Shown in pieces: positions 56,630 to 64,000 of a stretch of 64,000 nucleotides of DNA (position 1 is its first letter; each line of letters starts with the position of its first letter). The stretch covers positions 1 through 64,000 of the forward strand of contig NZ_CYUD01000014.1 of the NCBI RefSeq assembly GCF_001458295.1, in the 5' to 3' direction. Both the position numbers and the translations under genes were made by a program. This stretch comes from Ruegeria denitrificans. GTDB lineage: Bacteria > Pseudomonadota > Alphaproteobacteria > Rhodobacterales > Rhodobacteraceae. Under the pieces are notes generated by a model, which was not told where the DNA came from, did not search any database, and saw nothing but the letters and a program-made list of their open reading frames with translations.

Positions 56630-57484
56630 ATGACAAATTTTGATCCCGTTGCCTTTAAGAACTCCACTCGAAATCAGTGGGATAATGTCGCTGGACACTG
56701 GAATGCCTGGGGGCCGTTGCTGGATCGATGGCTCGGACCAGCGACCGAAACGCTCCTGGACATGTGCGGTGTCCAGTCAGGGTCCACAGTGTTGCATATC
56801 GCTGGTGGCTCTGGTCAGGATGCGCTGCAGAGCGCGAGGCGCGTCGGATCAGACGGCTTTGTCTTGTCCACCGATTTTTCTGAGAACCTTACCCGACTTG
56901 CCAATGATCAGTTCGAACGGGCCGGACTGACACAGGCGCGTGCCACAGTTATGGACGGCGAAAACCTTAAGACCGGGGATCAACGGTTTGATGCCGTGAT
57001 TTCACGGGTCGGCCTCATTTTCTTCCCGGATCAGAAAAGCTCGATGAAAAGTCAGATCTCCGCCTTGCACAAAGGTGGATCGGTAGGCGCCCTGGTTTAT
57101 GCGACGCCGCAGGAATGCCGTTTCTTTTCCGACCCAGTCGGTATCATTCGCAAACACGCTAATCTTCCCGCACCGGCTCCGGGATTGCCCGGCCCGTTCA
57201 GCCTCGGTGCACCTGGTGTAATCGAAGACCTTTTTGAAGCGGCCGGACTCGGTGATATTCAAACGCAAAAAATCGAAGCGCCCGTTGTCCTTGAAACGGC
57301 GCAGGAATGCCTGCGCTTTGAACAGGAAAGCTTTGGGGCCCTACACCAAATGCTTGGAGGGCTGGACGATGAGGCCAAACAGGCTGCGTGGGAGGAAGTA
57401 GAGATCGCGCTGGAAGCCTTTGAAACCGACACCGGTTTCATTGGCCCGTGTACTATGATTGCGGCTTCGGGGGTCAAAACATAA
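56630..57484 (+). CDS. SAM-dependent methyltransferase
   Basis: A 284-residue class I methyltransferase. The SAM loop is VLHIAGGSGQDALQSA (about 54-69), with the acidic end of the next strand in STDFSENL. AAGGA precedes the ATG, 12 bp after the hydrolase/glycosyltransferase stop, so the two are co-transcribed. The substrate is unknown; the pairing with a glycosyltransferase suggests a small molecule. Confidence 0.88.
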   Translation: MTNFDPVAFKNSTRNQWDNVAGHWNAWGPLLDRWLGPATETLLDMCGVQSGSTVLHIAGGSGQDALQSARRVGSDGFVLSTDFSENLTRLANDQFERAGLTQARATVMDGENLKTGDQRFDAVISRVGLIFFPDQKSSMKSQISALHKGGSVGALVYATPQECRFFSDPVGIIRKHANLPAPAPGLPGPFSLGAPGVIEDLFEAAGLGDIQTQKIEAPVVLETAQECLRFEQESFGALHQMLGGLDDEAKQAAWEEVEIALEAFETDTGFIGPCTMIAASGVKT

Positions 57485-58006
57485 TCTGAAAAGTGTTGGA
57501 ACCGTTAGAAACCGGACATTTGCATTGTGCAAGTGAATGGTGGATTTGATCGTTCCTCGTTCCTCGTTTGCCGGTCTCGGTTACGGTGAAAAGAGAGTTT
57601 GAATTTCGTCCCTCAGGCTGGCATTTAATGCCCGGTCTGGCGGCATCGGCTGCAGCGCAGCAATGAGTGTGTCGCAACTGCGAGTGGATGCTGCGTCAGC
57701 GAACACCCAGAGTGGCAACGGCGGAAAAGTCCCGCGACTTACCAGTTCAAGCGCCGCGCAGCGAATGGGGCTTTTCCCGAACCGGCTGCTCATGGCCGGC
57801 GCGGCGAAAGTGTCAAAAGAGCCCAGAGTGCCAAATGCTGCGGTTGGCCCAAATACGTGCGAAGCGTGCGTCGCTGCCGTCGGTCGTGCAAGGGACGGCC
57901 CATTCCGGACGTTGACCGCCACTCGAAATGCTGTAACGCAGAGTTCTTCAAAATCATAATTGATCCTATTGCATGTTCTTTCTGCTCACACAGGCGCGAC
58001 GGGCTG
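57485..58006. other. intergenic, degenerate repeats
   Basis: About 520 bp with no supported gene. GC-rich stretches (57650-57900; ggcgcggcgaaagtgtcaaa near 57799) resemble text near 49745 (cttgcggcgaaggtgtcgaa) and appear to be dispersed intergenic repeat copies. Confidence 0.45.
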
Positions 58007-59086
58007 CTAACGGACCAGGAACACATCTCTTTTCCGTTGCGCATCCCTAACAAGAGCAGCAAGCCGATAGAAGCCGTGTGCCATCTTTGTGTAGGGCATC
58101 AGCAGGAAGAATGTCAGTACCGAACCAAGATGGATGGCAAGCAGTGCAGGCATCAATGCTGTTGAACTGAGGGCGTATAGAACAAGTCCACTCAGCCCCA
58201 CAAACCCGAGCAACAGGATAAATCCGATATCCGCGCCCCATGCCGACGGATCGCCAAGTTCACGGTCTGACTTTAGCTTGAGCAGCGCCATCGCACCGCA
58301 CCCTACTGTCAGCAAAATACCTCCGGAGATTCCGAACACTTTCGGCAACGACAAGAATCCGTACGGCGCGTGCATTCCGAATACATAGTGCATGACGGTC
58401 GCCACCGAGGTCGACGCAAAGCACAACAGAAAGCCATACATGATGGCGTGGTGGATGTGGCGTCGGCCCTGACTGAAACGGTCTTCGTCCTCGAAGTTAC
58501 AGCCCTCGCCATGGCCTGCGGCCAAATCCTGCATCTTGCCCGCGTGTTTGAACGCAGCCATCAGATCAGACATCTGGATCGGTTCGCCGTCAACCTTGGC
58601 CCAATAGTGCCGAAGGCTGATGGCTATACTGAATAGAGGCAGCAGGAACGCGGGCGCGAAGATCACAACCATCGCGTTGTGCGACAGGACGGCGTAGAAC
58701 CCCTCGCCTCCACTGGAACCGATGGCGCGGATGGCCCCGAGCAACAGGGCAAATCCGATCACAAGCGCCAGGGCTATGGCCCCGCCATGCGTGTGGAACC
58801 GGCGCGCCAGCGGCTGCGGCCATGCGAAGCTTTCCCAGTTATCGCGCCGCACCTCGGCCAGTGCCTTGGGCAGGTTCAGGTCAAACTCGTGCGGGGCGGT
58901 GTACTGACAGGCGTAATAACAGCCTCGGCAGTTGTGGCAGAGGTTGGCCAGTTGCGTGATGTCTCCATCCGAGAACGCGCGCTCTGTGTGCAGCGACGGG
59001 AATACCGAGCAATAGCCCTCGCAATAGCGGCAGGCGTTGCAGATCTCGGCCTGACGGCGGGCTTCCTGGATCAATTCAGTTTGCAT
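58007..59086 (-). CDS. tcuB: tricarballylate utilisation protein B (FeS membrane electron carrier)
   Basis: A 359-residue TcuB/CitB-type protein: two N-terminal cysteine clusters (CNACRYCEGYCSVFP; CHNCRGCYYACQYTAPHEF) for iron-sulfur centres, then six membrane helices with haem-type histidines (RRHIHHAIMYG). It re-oxidises the FADH2 of TcuA by passing electrons to quinone. ATG 59086 overlaps the tcuA end by 11 bp. Confidence 0.9.
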   Translation of the reverse strand: MQTELIQEARRQAEICNACRYCEGYCSVFPSLHTERAFSDGDITQLANLCHNCRGCYYACQYTAPHEFDLNLPKALAEVRRDNWESFAWPQPLARRFHTHGGAIALALVIGFALLLGAIRAIGSSGGEGFYAVLSHNAMVVIFAPAFLLPLFSIAISLRHYWAKVDGEPIQMSDLMAAFKHAGKMQDLAAGHGEGCNFEDEDRFSQGRRHIHHAIMYGFLLCFASTSVATVMHYVFGMHAPYGFLSLPKVFGISGGILLTVGCGAMALLKLKSDRELGDPSAWGADIGFILLLGFVGLSGLVLYALSSTALMPALLAIHLGSVLTFFLLMPYTKMAHGFYRLAALVRDAQRKRDVFLVR

Positions 59087-60470
59087 AAGCGGCGGCCTCA
59101 CGTCCTGCGATGCGTCCGAAAACGGTTCCGATGGTCATGCCGAAGCCCGCCAGATACCCCTGCCCAAGGATCGACCCCGCCATGGTTTCTCCGGCCGCCC
59201 AAAGGTTTTTGATCTTACCGTCACGGCTCGAACACTGGGCTGTATCGTCGACTTTCAGGCCCAGGTAAGTAAACGTCACACCTGTGCGCAGCGAGTAGCC
59301 AAAGAAGGGCGGCTCAGTAATAGGACGAGCCCAATTGGTCTTGGGCGGTGTCAGGCCAGTGGTCGTTAATCCATCCAATTCGGTCGGGTGAAACCCGCTG
59401 GTATCACCGCACGTAGCATTGAACTCGGCGACGGTCGTCGTCAGCTTGTCGGCTGGTAGGTCCATCACCCAGGCCAGTTCTTCCAACGTGTCCGCCTTGA
59501 GCGGTGGAAACATTGACGGCATGAACAGGTTCAGCGATTTAGCGTCGATGATCACATACCCCACCTGATCCGGTTGGGCGGCCACCAGACGTCCCCAGAT
59601 CGCATAGCGTTTGGGCCAGATGTCTTCGCCTTCATCATAGAACCGTTCTGCGTTCTTGTTGACGACGATTGAAAACGGAACGCAGTCCAGACGAGTGACG
59701 ATCCCGCCATCGAATTTCGGCGCACGCCCGTCGATGGCAACTGCGTGGCATTGGGTTGGATCACCGACACGCTCAATGCCTTGATCCAGAAGGTTGGCCA
59801 ACACTACACCTCGATTGTATGGAGTACCCCGGATCAGGAAGTTCTTTGCAGGTTCGCCCCACGCGCGGGTGAGCCAATCAGTGTCGGCCTGAAACCCGCC
59901 TGAGGCGACAATCACGGCTTTGGGAGTAATGCGATGTTCTTGACCTTCATAGGTGAAATCCACCCATTCGATCTGATCACCATTCAGCTCCAGATGCGTG
60001 ACTGCGGCTTCGTATCGGACGTCGATCCCCAACCCGGCGGCTGTCCGATAGTAGGCATTCACCAGAGATTTGCCGCCCCCCATGAAAAACGCATTGGTCC
60101 GGGCAAGGGACAATGTACCTGAAAGAGACGGCTGGAACCGGACCCCGTGCTCTTCCATCCACGGCAAACATTCTTCCGAGGTTCGGATCACCAAGCGGGC
60201 CAGATGTTCGTCAGTCTTGCCACCCGTGACTTTTAGCAGGTCGGACAGGTACTCATCCTCGCTGTATTCCTCGATCAACGGACCCAGAGGACCGGTGTGC
60301 ATACAGCGAAAATTACGCGTGTGGCGTGAATTTCCCCCGCGAAACGGTTTGGGCGCGGTTTCTAGGATCAGGACTCTCGCGCCTGCTTCGGCAGCTGTCA
60401 TTGCCGCGCATAGGGCCGCGTTACCACCGCCGATCACCGCGATATCATAAGCTTCCATTTGGGTGGCCAT
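59076..60470 (-). CDS. tcuA: tricarballylate dehydrogenase, FAD-dependent
   Basis: A 464-residue flavoprotein of the fumarate reductase/KSDH type: dinucleotide motif AVIGGGNAALCAAMTAAEAG (11-30) and FAD end motif GETMAGSILGQGYLAGFGMT. TcuA oxidises tricarballylate to cis-aconitate in Salmonella. It is downstream of the GntR gene and overlaps tcuB. A related tricarboxylate or dicarboxylate remains possible. Confidence 0.9.
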   Translation of the reverse strand: MATQMEAYDIAVIGGGNAALCAAMTAAEAGARVLILETAPKPFRGGNSRHTRNFRCMHTGPLGPLIEEYSEDEYLSDLLKVTGGKTDEHLARLVIRTSEECLPWMEEHGVRFQPSLSGTLSLARTNAFFMGGGKSLVNAYYRTAAGLGIDVRYEAAVTHLELNGDQIEWVDFTYEGQEHRITPKAVIVASGGFQADTDWLTRAWGEPAKNFLIRGTPYNRGVVLANLLDQGIERVGDPTQCHAVAIDGRAPKFDGGIVTRLDCVPFSIVVNKNAERFYDEGEDIWPKRYAIWGRLVAAQPDQVGYVIIDAKSLNLFMPSMFPPLKADTLEELAWVMDLPADKLTTTVAEFNATCGDTSGFHPTELDGLTTTGLTPPKTNWARPITEPPFFGYSLRTGVTFTYLGLKVDDTAQCSSRDGKIKNLWAAGETMAGSILGQGYLAGFGMTIGTVFGRIAGREAAAYAN

Positions 60471-60481
60471 ATGCCGTGTTC

Positions 60482-61162
60482 CTAGTGGCTTTGATCGCTT
60501 GTGCGGTCACGTTCCTGCAGCGCGCGGATACGCATACTTTGGGCTGCCTGGATATGCGCGCGCATTTCCGTTTCTGCTGCGGCACCGTCGCGCGATTTCA
60601 GGGCGGTCATGATCCGCCGATGTTCAGTCACCGCCGTTTCTGCCCGACTACTGTCCAACAATTGTGATGGGCCAAGTATCAGCAGCGCCTTGTGCAGGGA
60701 CAGCATGGATTTTGCCAGAAACCGGTTCTTTGCTGCATCCAACAAAGTGGCGTGAAAAATCCGGTTGATCCTGGCTGCGTCCGGACCCGTACCGGCCTCG
60801 GCCAGTCGATTATTCAAAACCTCCAACTCATCAAGTTCAACGTCCGAGGCCGCACGCGCTGCCAATCGAGCCGCTGTGCCTTCAAGCACAGCGCGCATTT
60901 CATAAAGCTCCATAACTTCGGCGTAATCGAGGCTGCGGACCGTTGCGCCCAGCCTTGGCACATGGGTAACCAGCCCGTCCGCCTCAAGCTGACGGATCGC
61001 TTCGCGGATCGGCGTCCGGCTGACGCCCAACCGTTCGGACAATTCAATTTCCCTCAGGCGGTCGCCAGGAAGAAGGGTTCCTTCGCGAACCTCGTCCAGA
61101 AGGCGCTGATAGGTGGAATTGCCTTGTGGGCCGGGCTGTCTTGGATCGTCCTGGATGGTCAT
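60482..61162 (-). CDS. GntR-family (FCD-type) regulator
   Basis: A 226-residue regulator: winged helix (REIELSERLGVSRTPIREAI, about 40-59) and a helical FCD effector domain from about residue 80 with conserved histidines (IFHATLLDAA; TEHRRIM). FCD proteins often bind carboxylates through a metal. I choose ATG 61162; a longer reading would start inside the operator. It is in an operon with tcuA-tcuB and divergent from the AbrB-family permease. Confidence 0.9.
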   Translation of the reverse strand: MTIQDDPRQPGPQGNSTYQRLLDEVREGTLLPGDRLREIELSERLGVSRTPIREAIRQLEADGLVTHVPRLGATVRSLDYAEVMELYEMRAVLEGTAARLAARAASDVELDELEVLNNRLAEAGTGPDAARINRIFHATLLDAAKNRFLAKSMLSLHKALLILGPSQLLDSSRAETAVTEHRRIMTALKSRDGAAAETEMRAHIQAAQSMRIRALQERDRTSDQSH

Positions 61163-61191
61163 AGCACTCACGCTTGCAATCTGAGTCCAGA

Positions 61192-61209
61192 TGTATACAC
61201 TTGGATACA
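61192..61209. promoter_or_regulatory. GntR-like operator 1
   Basis: TGTATACACTTGGATACA, an imperfect inverted repeat in the divergent gap between the regulator and the AbrB gene. It shares TGTATAC-N2-T-N-G-N-ATAC with 63504-63521. Confidence 0.65.
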
Positions 61210-61266
61210 AAGCGAGTCAATGACCCCGGAAACCAAGTTTTGCCCAGCTCGGAAAACCAACCAGCT

Positions 61267-62304
61267 ATGCTGATGAAAAGGTCAATGACACTTGGCCTTG
61301 CGACGCTTGGAACGCTAATCTTCTGGGCGTTAAATCTGCCGTTGCCGTTTCTGTTTGGCCCCATGACAGCATGTCTGATTGCAGCTCTTGCCCATGCGCC
61401 GATGGCAGGGTTCGGCCAGATCTCGGTCGCGGCCAGAACCATTCTGGGCGTCGCGGTTGGCGCATCGATCACACCCAGCCTGTTCGCCGAGCTGCCAAAA
61501 ATGGCAGCGTCGATTATGCTAATCCCGTTCTTCATCATCCTGATCGCATTGGTCGGCGTGCCGTTCTTCCGCAAGGTCTGCGGGTTCGACGACAAGACAG
61601 CCTTCTACGCCGCCATGCCGGGCGGCCTGCAAGACATGATCCTATTCGGTACCGAGGCCGGTGCTGATCCGAGAACACTTTCACTGATCCACGGAACACG
61701 CGTGTTGATTATCGTGACCCTGGCACCAATTTTTCTGACGGTTTTCTACGATGCCGAACTTACCAACCCCATTGGACAGCCTGCCAGTGAACTGCCTGTT
61801 CACGAGCTTCTGCTCATGGTTATGGCGGCTTTCGTCGGATGGAAAGGTGGTGAGAGGCTTGGTCTGTTCGGGGCGTCCATCCTTGGGCCGATGATCCTGA
61901 CGGCTGCATTTTCTCTGGGGGATTTCATCCATGCCCGACCGCCCCGCGAAGCCATTCTAGCGGCGCAGTACTTCATCGGATGCGGGATAGGTGTAAAATT
62001 CGTTGGTGTGACATGGGCTGAGCTTCGTCGGGTTGTTGCTGCTGGCGTTGCCTACGTTGTTATACTCGCCATTCTGGCTGCCGGTTTCACGGCAGTTGTG
62101 ACTACACTCGGCTTGGGTCAACCGCTCGAGGCGTTTCTTGCATTTGCGCCTGGAGGTCAGGCTGAGATGACCGTTCTTGCCATAGTCTCTGGCGCTGATC
62201 TGGGGTTTGTAATCACCCACCACCTGACACGGATCGTACTGGTGATCATCGGCGCACCGATCGCGGCCGGTCTTATTTTGCGTTGGTCCAAACCTCGGGA
62301 TTGA
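61267..62304 (+). CDS. AbrB-family membrane protein (putative permease)
   Basis: A 345-residue, about ten-helix protein of the AbrB/AmoA-like duplicated family (LPLPFLFGPMTACLI in one half; ERLGLFGASILGPMILTA in the other). Its placement opposite GntR-tcuAB suggests import of the tricarboxylate, an inference since the family's substrates are poorly known. It overlaps the convergent dehydrogenase gene by 32 bp at the 3' ends. Confidence 0.85.
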   Translation: MLMKRSMTLGLATLGTLIFWALNLPLPFLFGPMTACLIAALAHAPMAGFGQISVAARTILGVAVGASITPSLFAELPKMAASIMLIPFFIILIALVGVPFFRKVCGFDDKTAFYAAMPGGLQDMILFGTEAGADPRTLSLIHGTRVLIIVTLAPIFLTVFYDAELTNPIGQPASELPVHELLLMVMAAFVGWKGGERLGLFGASILGPMILTAAFSLGDFIHARPPREAILAAQYFIGCGIGVKFVGVTWAELRRVVAAGVAYVVILAILAAGFTAVVTTLGLGQPLEAFLAFAPGGQAEMTVLAIVSGADLGFVITHHLTRIVLVIIGAPIAAGLILRWSKPRD

Positions 62305-63253
62305 TCATGTGGATCGGAGCGCCATCGGCATAGGCGTTTACCTGATCGAAGATGTCGGCAAATTGCAAGTCGAACTCGTCCTCGGTCACAAAACCGATAT
62401 GCGGCGTCGCGATCAGGTTGGGATGCGCAAGCAACGGATCGGTTGGGTCGGTCAACGGCTCCGCATCGAACACATCGATTGCGGCTTTGCCGGGGCGACC
62501 GACACTAAGCGCCTCGAGCAATGCACCCGAAGCAAGAAGCCCGGCCCGCGAAGTATTCACGAACATCGCTCCGGGCTGCATCTGTGCAAAATCCGATGCG
62601 GTGATGATCCCACGCGTGCCCGGTTTCAGGCGCACATGGACCGACACCACATCACTATCAGCAAAAAACGCCTCCCGGCTCGGCGCGACCGTAGCTCCGT
62701 CCGCCTGTGCACGTGACCGGCCATTCTCAGATGACCACCAGACAACATTCATCCCGAACGCCTGAGCGTAGCCTGCAACGGCACGAGCAATGCGGCCATA
62801 GCCATAAAGCCCCAATTGGCGACCACGTAGCGTCTTGCCCACTCCGGCCTGCCAGTGCCCTGCCTTGACCGATGTCATCTGCGAAGGCAGATCACGCATT
62901 CCGGCCATGATCAGTGCCCATGTGAGTTCGGCCGCGGCATAAGACGGCGTGCCGCCGTGCATGTTCGAACATAAAAGTACATTGTGATCAGAACATGCCT
63001 GCACATCGACGTGGGGATATACGCTGCGCTGACTGATCAGCCGCAGGTTAGGCAGCTTCTCAAGTAACGCTCGGGTAATATTGGTGCGTTCCCGGAACAA
63101 AACCACAGCATTGGCATCCTGTAACCGCGATGCCAACACGCCGATGTCTTCGACGTGATCTGTCCAAACCGTCACGTCATGATCTGCAAGCTTTGCAAAA
63201 CAAGGCAGGCCGCGTAGCGTGTTAAACCAGTCATCCAGAACGTGGATTTTCAT
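62273..63253 (-). CDS. D-2-hydroxyacid dehydrogenase
   Basis: A 326-residue NAD(P)-dependent dehydrogenase. The coenzyme loop is GLYGYGRIARAVAGYAQAFG (about 148-167); the catalytic arginine is in VHVRLKP, glutamate in DVFDAEPL and histidine in ATPHIGF. It interconverts a 2-hydroxyacid and 2-oxoacid; substrate unknown. Its ATG overlaps the stop of a 78-residue protein gene (ATGA). Probably part of the same catabolic unit. Confidence 0.92.
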   Translation of the reverse strand: MKIHVLDDWFNTLRGLPCFAKLADHDVTVWTDHVEDIGVLASRLQDANAVVLFRERTNITRALLEKLPNLRLISQRSVYPHVDVQACSDHNVLLCSNMHGGTPSYAAAELTWALIMAGMRDLPSQMTSVKAGHWQAGVGKTLRGRQLGLYGYGRIARAVAGYAQAFGMNVVWWSSENGRSRAQADGATVAPSREAFFADSDVVSVHVRLKPGTRGIITASDFAQMQPGAMFVNTSRAGLLASGALLEALSVGRPGKAAIDVFDAEPLTDPTDPLLAHPNLIATPHIGFVTEDEFDLQFADIFDQVNAYADGAPIHMINPEVWTNAK

Positions 63254-63486
63254 CGACTTTCAATACCTTGCCCGGTTTCCAGTTTTCTAGGTGTTGGAAC
63301 AAAATTCGGGGCCTCAAGCGCCGCGAGCGCATTGCAGACACGTTGGCTCTGATCCAGCAAATGATTGAATTGCTCATCGCAGCCAGCGATTGGCGTCGGA
63401 TAATTCGCCATATCCAGACGCAATGCAGCCTGCGCCAATTTAAGTTCCTGCCGGGCAATATCGAGGCATTCAGAGTAGTCGTTCAT
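63250..63486 (-). CDS. small hypothetical protein coupled to dehydrogenase
   Basis: A 78-residue soluble helical protein (ECLDIARQELKLAQAALRLD; FNHLLDQSQRVCNALAALE), no family recognised. AGAGGAGAT precedes the ATG, and its stop overlaps the dehydrogenase start, so it is translated with it. An operator like that of the GntR gene lies 18 bp upstream. Confidence 0.75.
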   Translation of the reverse strand: MNDYSECLDIARQELKLAQAALRLDMANYPTPIAGCDEQFNHLLDQSQRVCNALAALEAPNFVPTPRKLETGQGIESR

Positions 63487-63503
63487 CGTGACATCTCCTC
63501 TTA

Positions 63504-63521
63504 TGTATACCGTAGTATACT
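63504..63521. promoter_or_regulatory. GntR-like operator 2
   Basis: TGTATACCGTAGTATACT, containing GTATAC-CGTA-GTATAC, a perfect palindrome, just upstream of the 78-residue gene. It is similar to 61192-61209, so the dehydrogenase unit is likely under the same regulator. Confidence 0.65.
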
Positions 63522-63538
63522 ATTTAGCTTATGCCTGT

Positions 63539-64000
63539 TCAACTCCCATCCCACACAGATTGCGGTACATAGATTTTGCCATCTACCAGCTTGCGCACCG
63601 TTCGCACCAATCCCGCCGCATTGAGGGTGAAACCATCTTCGCTGGAGAAATCCACAAGAACATCGATTTTACCCGAAGCGTGCTCAAGAACGACTTCGGC
63701 AGGCCCAGATGCGGCTCGTTCCAATAACCCATCTGCAACAGTTCCCGGCGTCAACGCACAGGAGGCCATGCATTGTGCCCCTGTTACCGCCATCGTCGGG
63801 TGTGTATTCCACGGCATGAAATACCTGACTGCAAGTGTGCCCCCGTCCCGAGCAGGGGCAAGTATGCCAAATTTCGGGGTCACGGACTGGGATACATCGC
63901 CCATTCCCATCAACAACCCCGCTTCAATCCGAACGGCCTCCATCCGGTCAAAGAACGCGCGATTGCTGTCCAGTTCCTCTGCACTTTCGTATCCGGTAAG
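63539..64000 (-). CDS. PrpF-family isomerase, partial at window edge
   Basis: The C-terminal 153 codons of a PrpF/DUF453-type protein (EAGLLMGMGD; PKFGILAPARDG; NTHPTMAVTGAQCMASC), diaminopimelate-epimerase-like fold. Family members isomerise aconitate-type or 4-oxalomesaconate double bonds. The frame is open to the window end, so the start lies beyond it. It supports an unsaturated tricarboxylate as the substrate class of this locus. Confidence 0.85.
   Translation of the reverse strand, partial: LTGYESAEELDSNRAFFDRMEAVRIEAGLLMGMGDVSQSVTPKFGILAPARDGGTLAVRYFMPWNTHPTMAVTGAQCMASCALTPGTVADGLLERAASGPAEVVLEHASGKIDVLVDFSSEDGFTLNAAGLVRTVRKLVDGKIYVPQSVWDGS

Noticed and set aside
62273..62304. Overlap of AbrB and dehydrogenase genes as evidence of a wrong stop
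   Set aside because: Both C-termini look natural for their families; convergent 3' overlaps of this size are common.
1..64000. CRISPR arrays, tRNA and rRNA genes
   Set aside because: No regularly spaced direct repeats, no cloverleaf with T-loop/anticodon signature and no rRNA-like segments were noticed on either strand by eye.

Overview
The window looks like chromosomal DNA of a marine Roseobacter-clade alphaproteobacterium (Rhodobacterales). This is inferred from a tripartite tricarboxylate (TTT) transporter, a tcuAB/prpF-type tricarboxylate locus, a phasin, FnrL-type boxes, many long intergenic stretches and scars of several mobile elements. No rRNA or tRNA gene was seen.

Layout. 0.4-9 kb: a cyclase-fold/SRPBCC protein, then an operon tctA-tctB-tctC-acylating aldehyde dehydrogenase-acyl-CoA ligase (minus strand) divergent from a LacI regulator; together they suggest uptake and CoA-dependent catabolism of a small organic acid, possibly sulfoacetate. 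9-25.6 kb: two class III nucleotide cyclases, a phospholipase-D-like lipoprotein, a periplasmic amidohydrolase, two paralogous secreted metallo-beta-lactamase-fold hydrolases around a TetR gene with two matching operators, and a membrane protein paired with a HupE/UreJ-like protein. 26-29 kb: a scar zone with a truncated AraC gene joined to TniQ/TniB transposition-gene remnants, a structured repeat (second copy at 11.8 kb), a 107-bp repeat (second copy at 49.6 kb) and a thioredoxin-fold gene stump.

29-45.3 kb: a compact low-oxygen/stress cluster: two UspA proteins, phasin, cytochrome c, amino-acid permease, BT1-type transporter, FHA-like/trypsin membrane protease, Hsp20, the yhiI-rbbA-yhhJ export operon, a formate/nitrite transporter, a small membrane protein and a HemG-like flavodoxin. 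Six FNR-type boxes (one perfect, five with 9 of 10 conserved bases) lie in its intergenic regions, mostly 62-73 bp before start codons, so it reads as one FnrL/Dnr-like regulon.

45.8-58 kb: small proteins, a GNAT acetyltransferase lacking a normal start, a third class III cyclase with TPR-like repeats, a GlxA-type regulator divergent from a BBE-type FAD oxidase and a frameshifted homocysteine S-methyltransferase, then TetR - alpha/beta-hydrolase/glycosyltransferase fusion - methyltransferase, a cassette resembling a small-molecule tailoring or detoxification unit. 58-64 kb: GntR-tcuA-tcuB divergent from an AbrB-family permease, with a D-2-hydroxyacid dehydrogenase, a 78-aa protein and a PrpF-family isomerase running off the end; the same GntR-like operator occurs twice here and ties these genes into one tricarboxylate pathway.

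Most notable: the FNR-type regulon, the two-copy structured element with compensatory stem changes, the paired TetR operators, the duplicated GntR-like operator, the hydrolase-glycosyltransferase fusion and the broken TniB/TniQ module.
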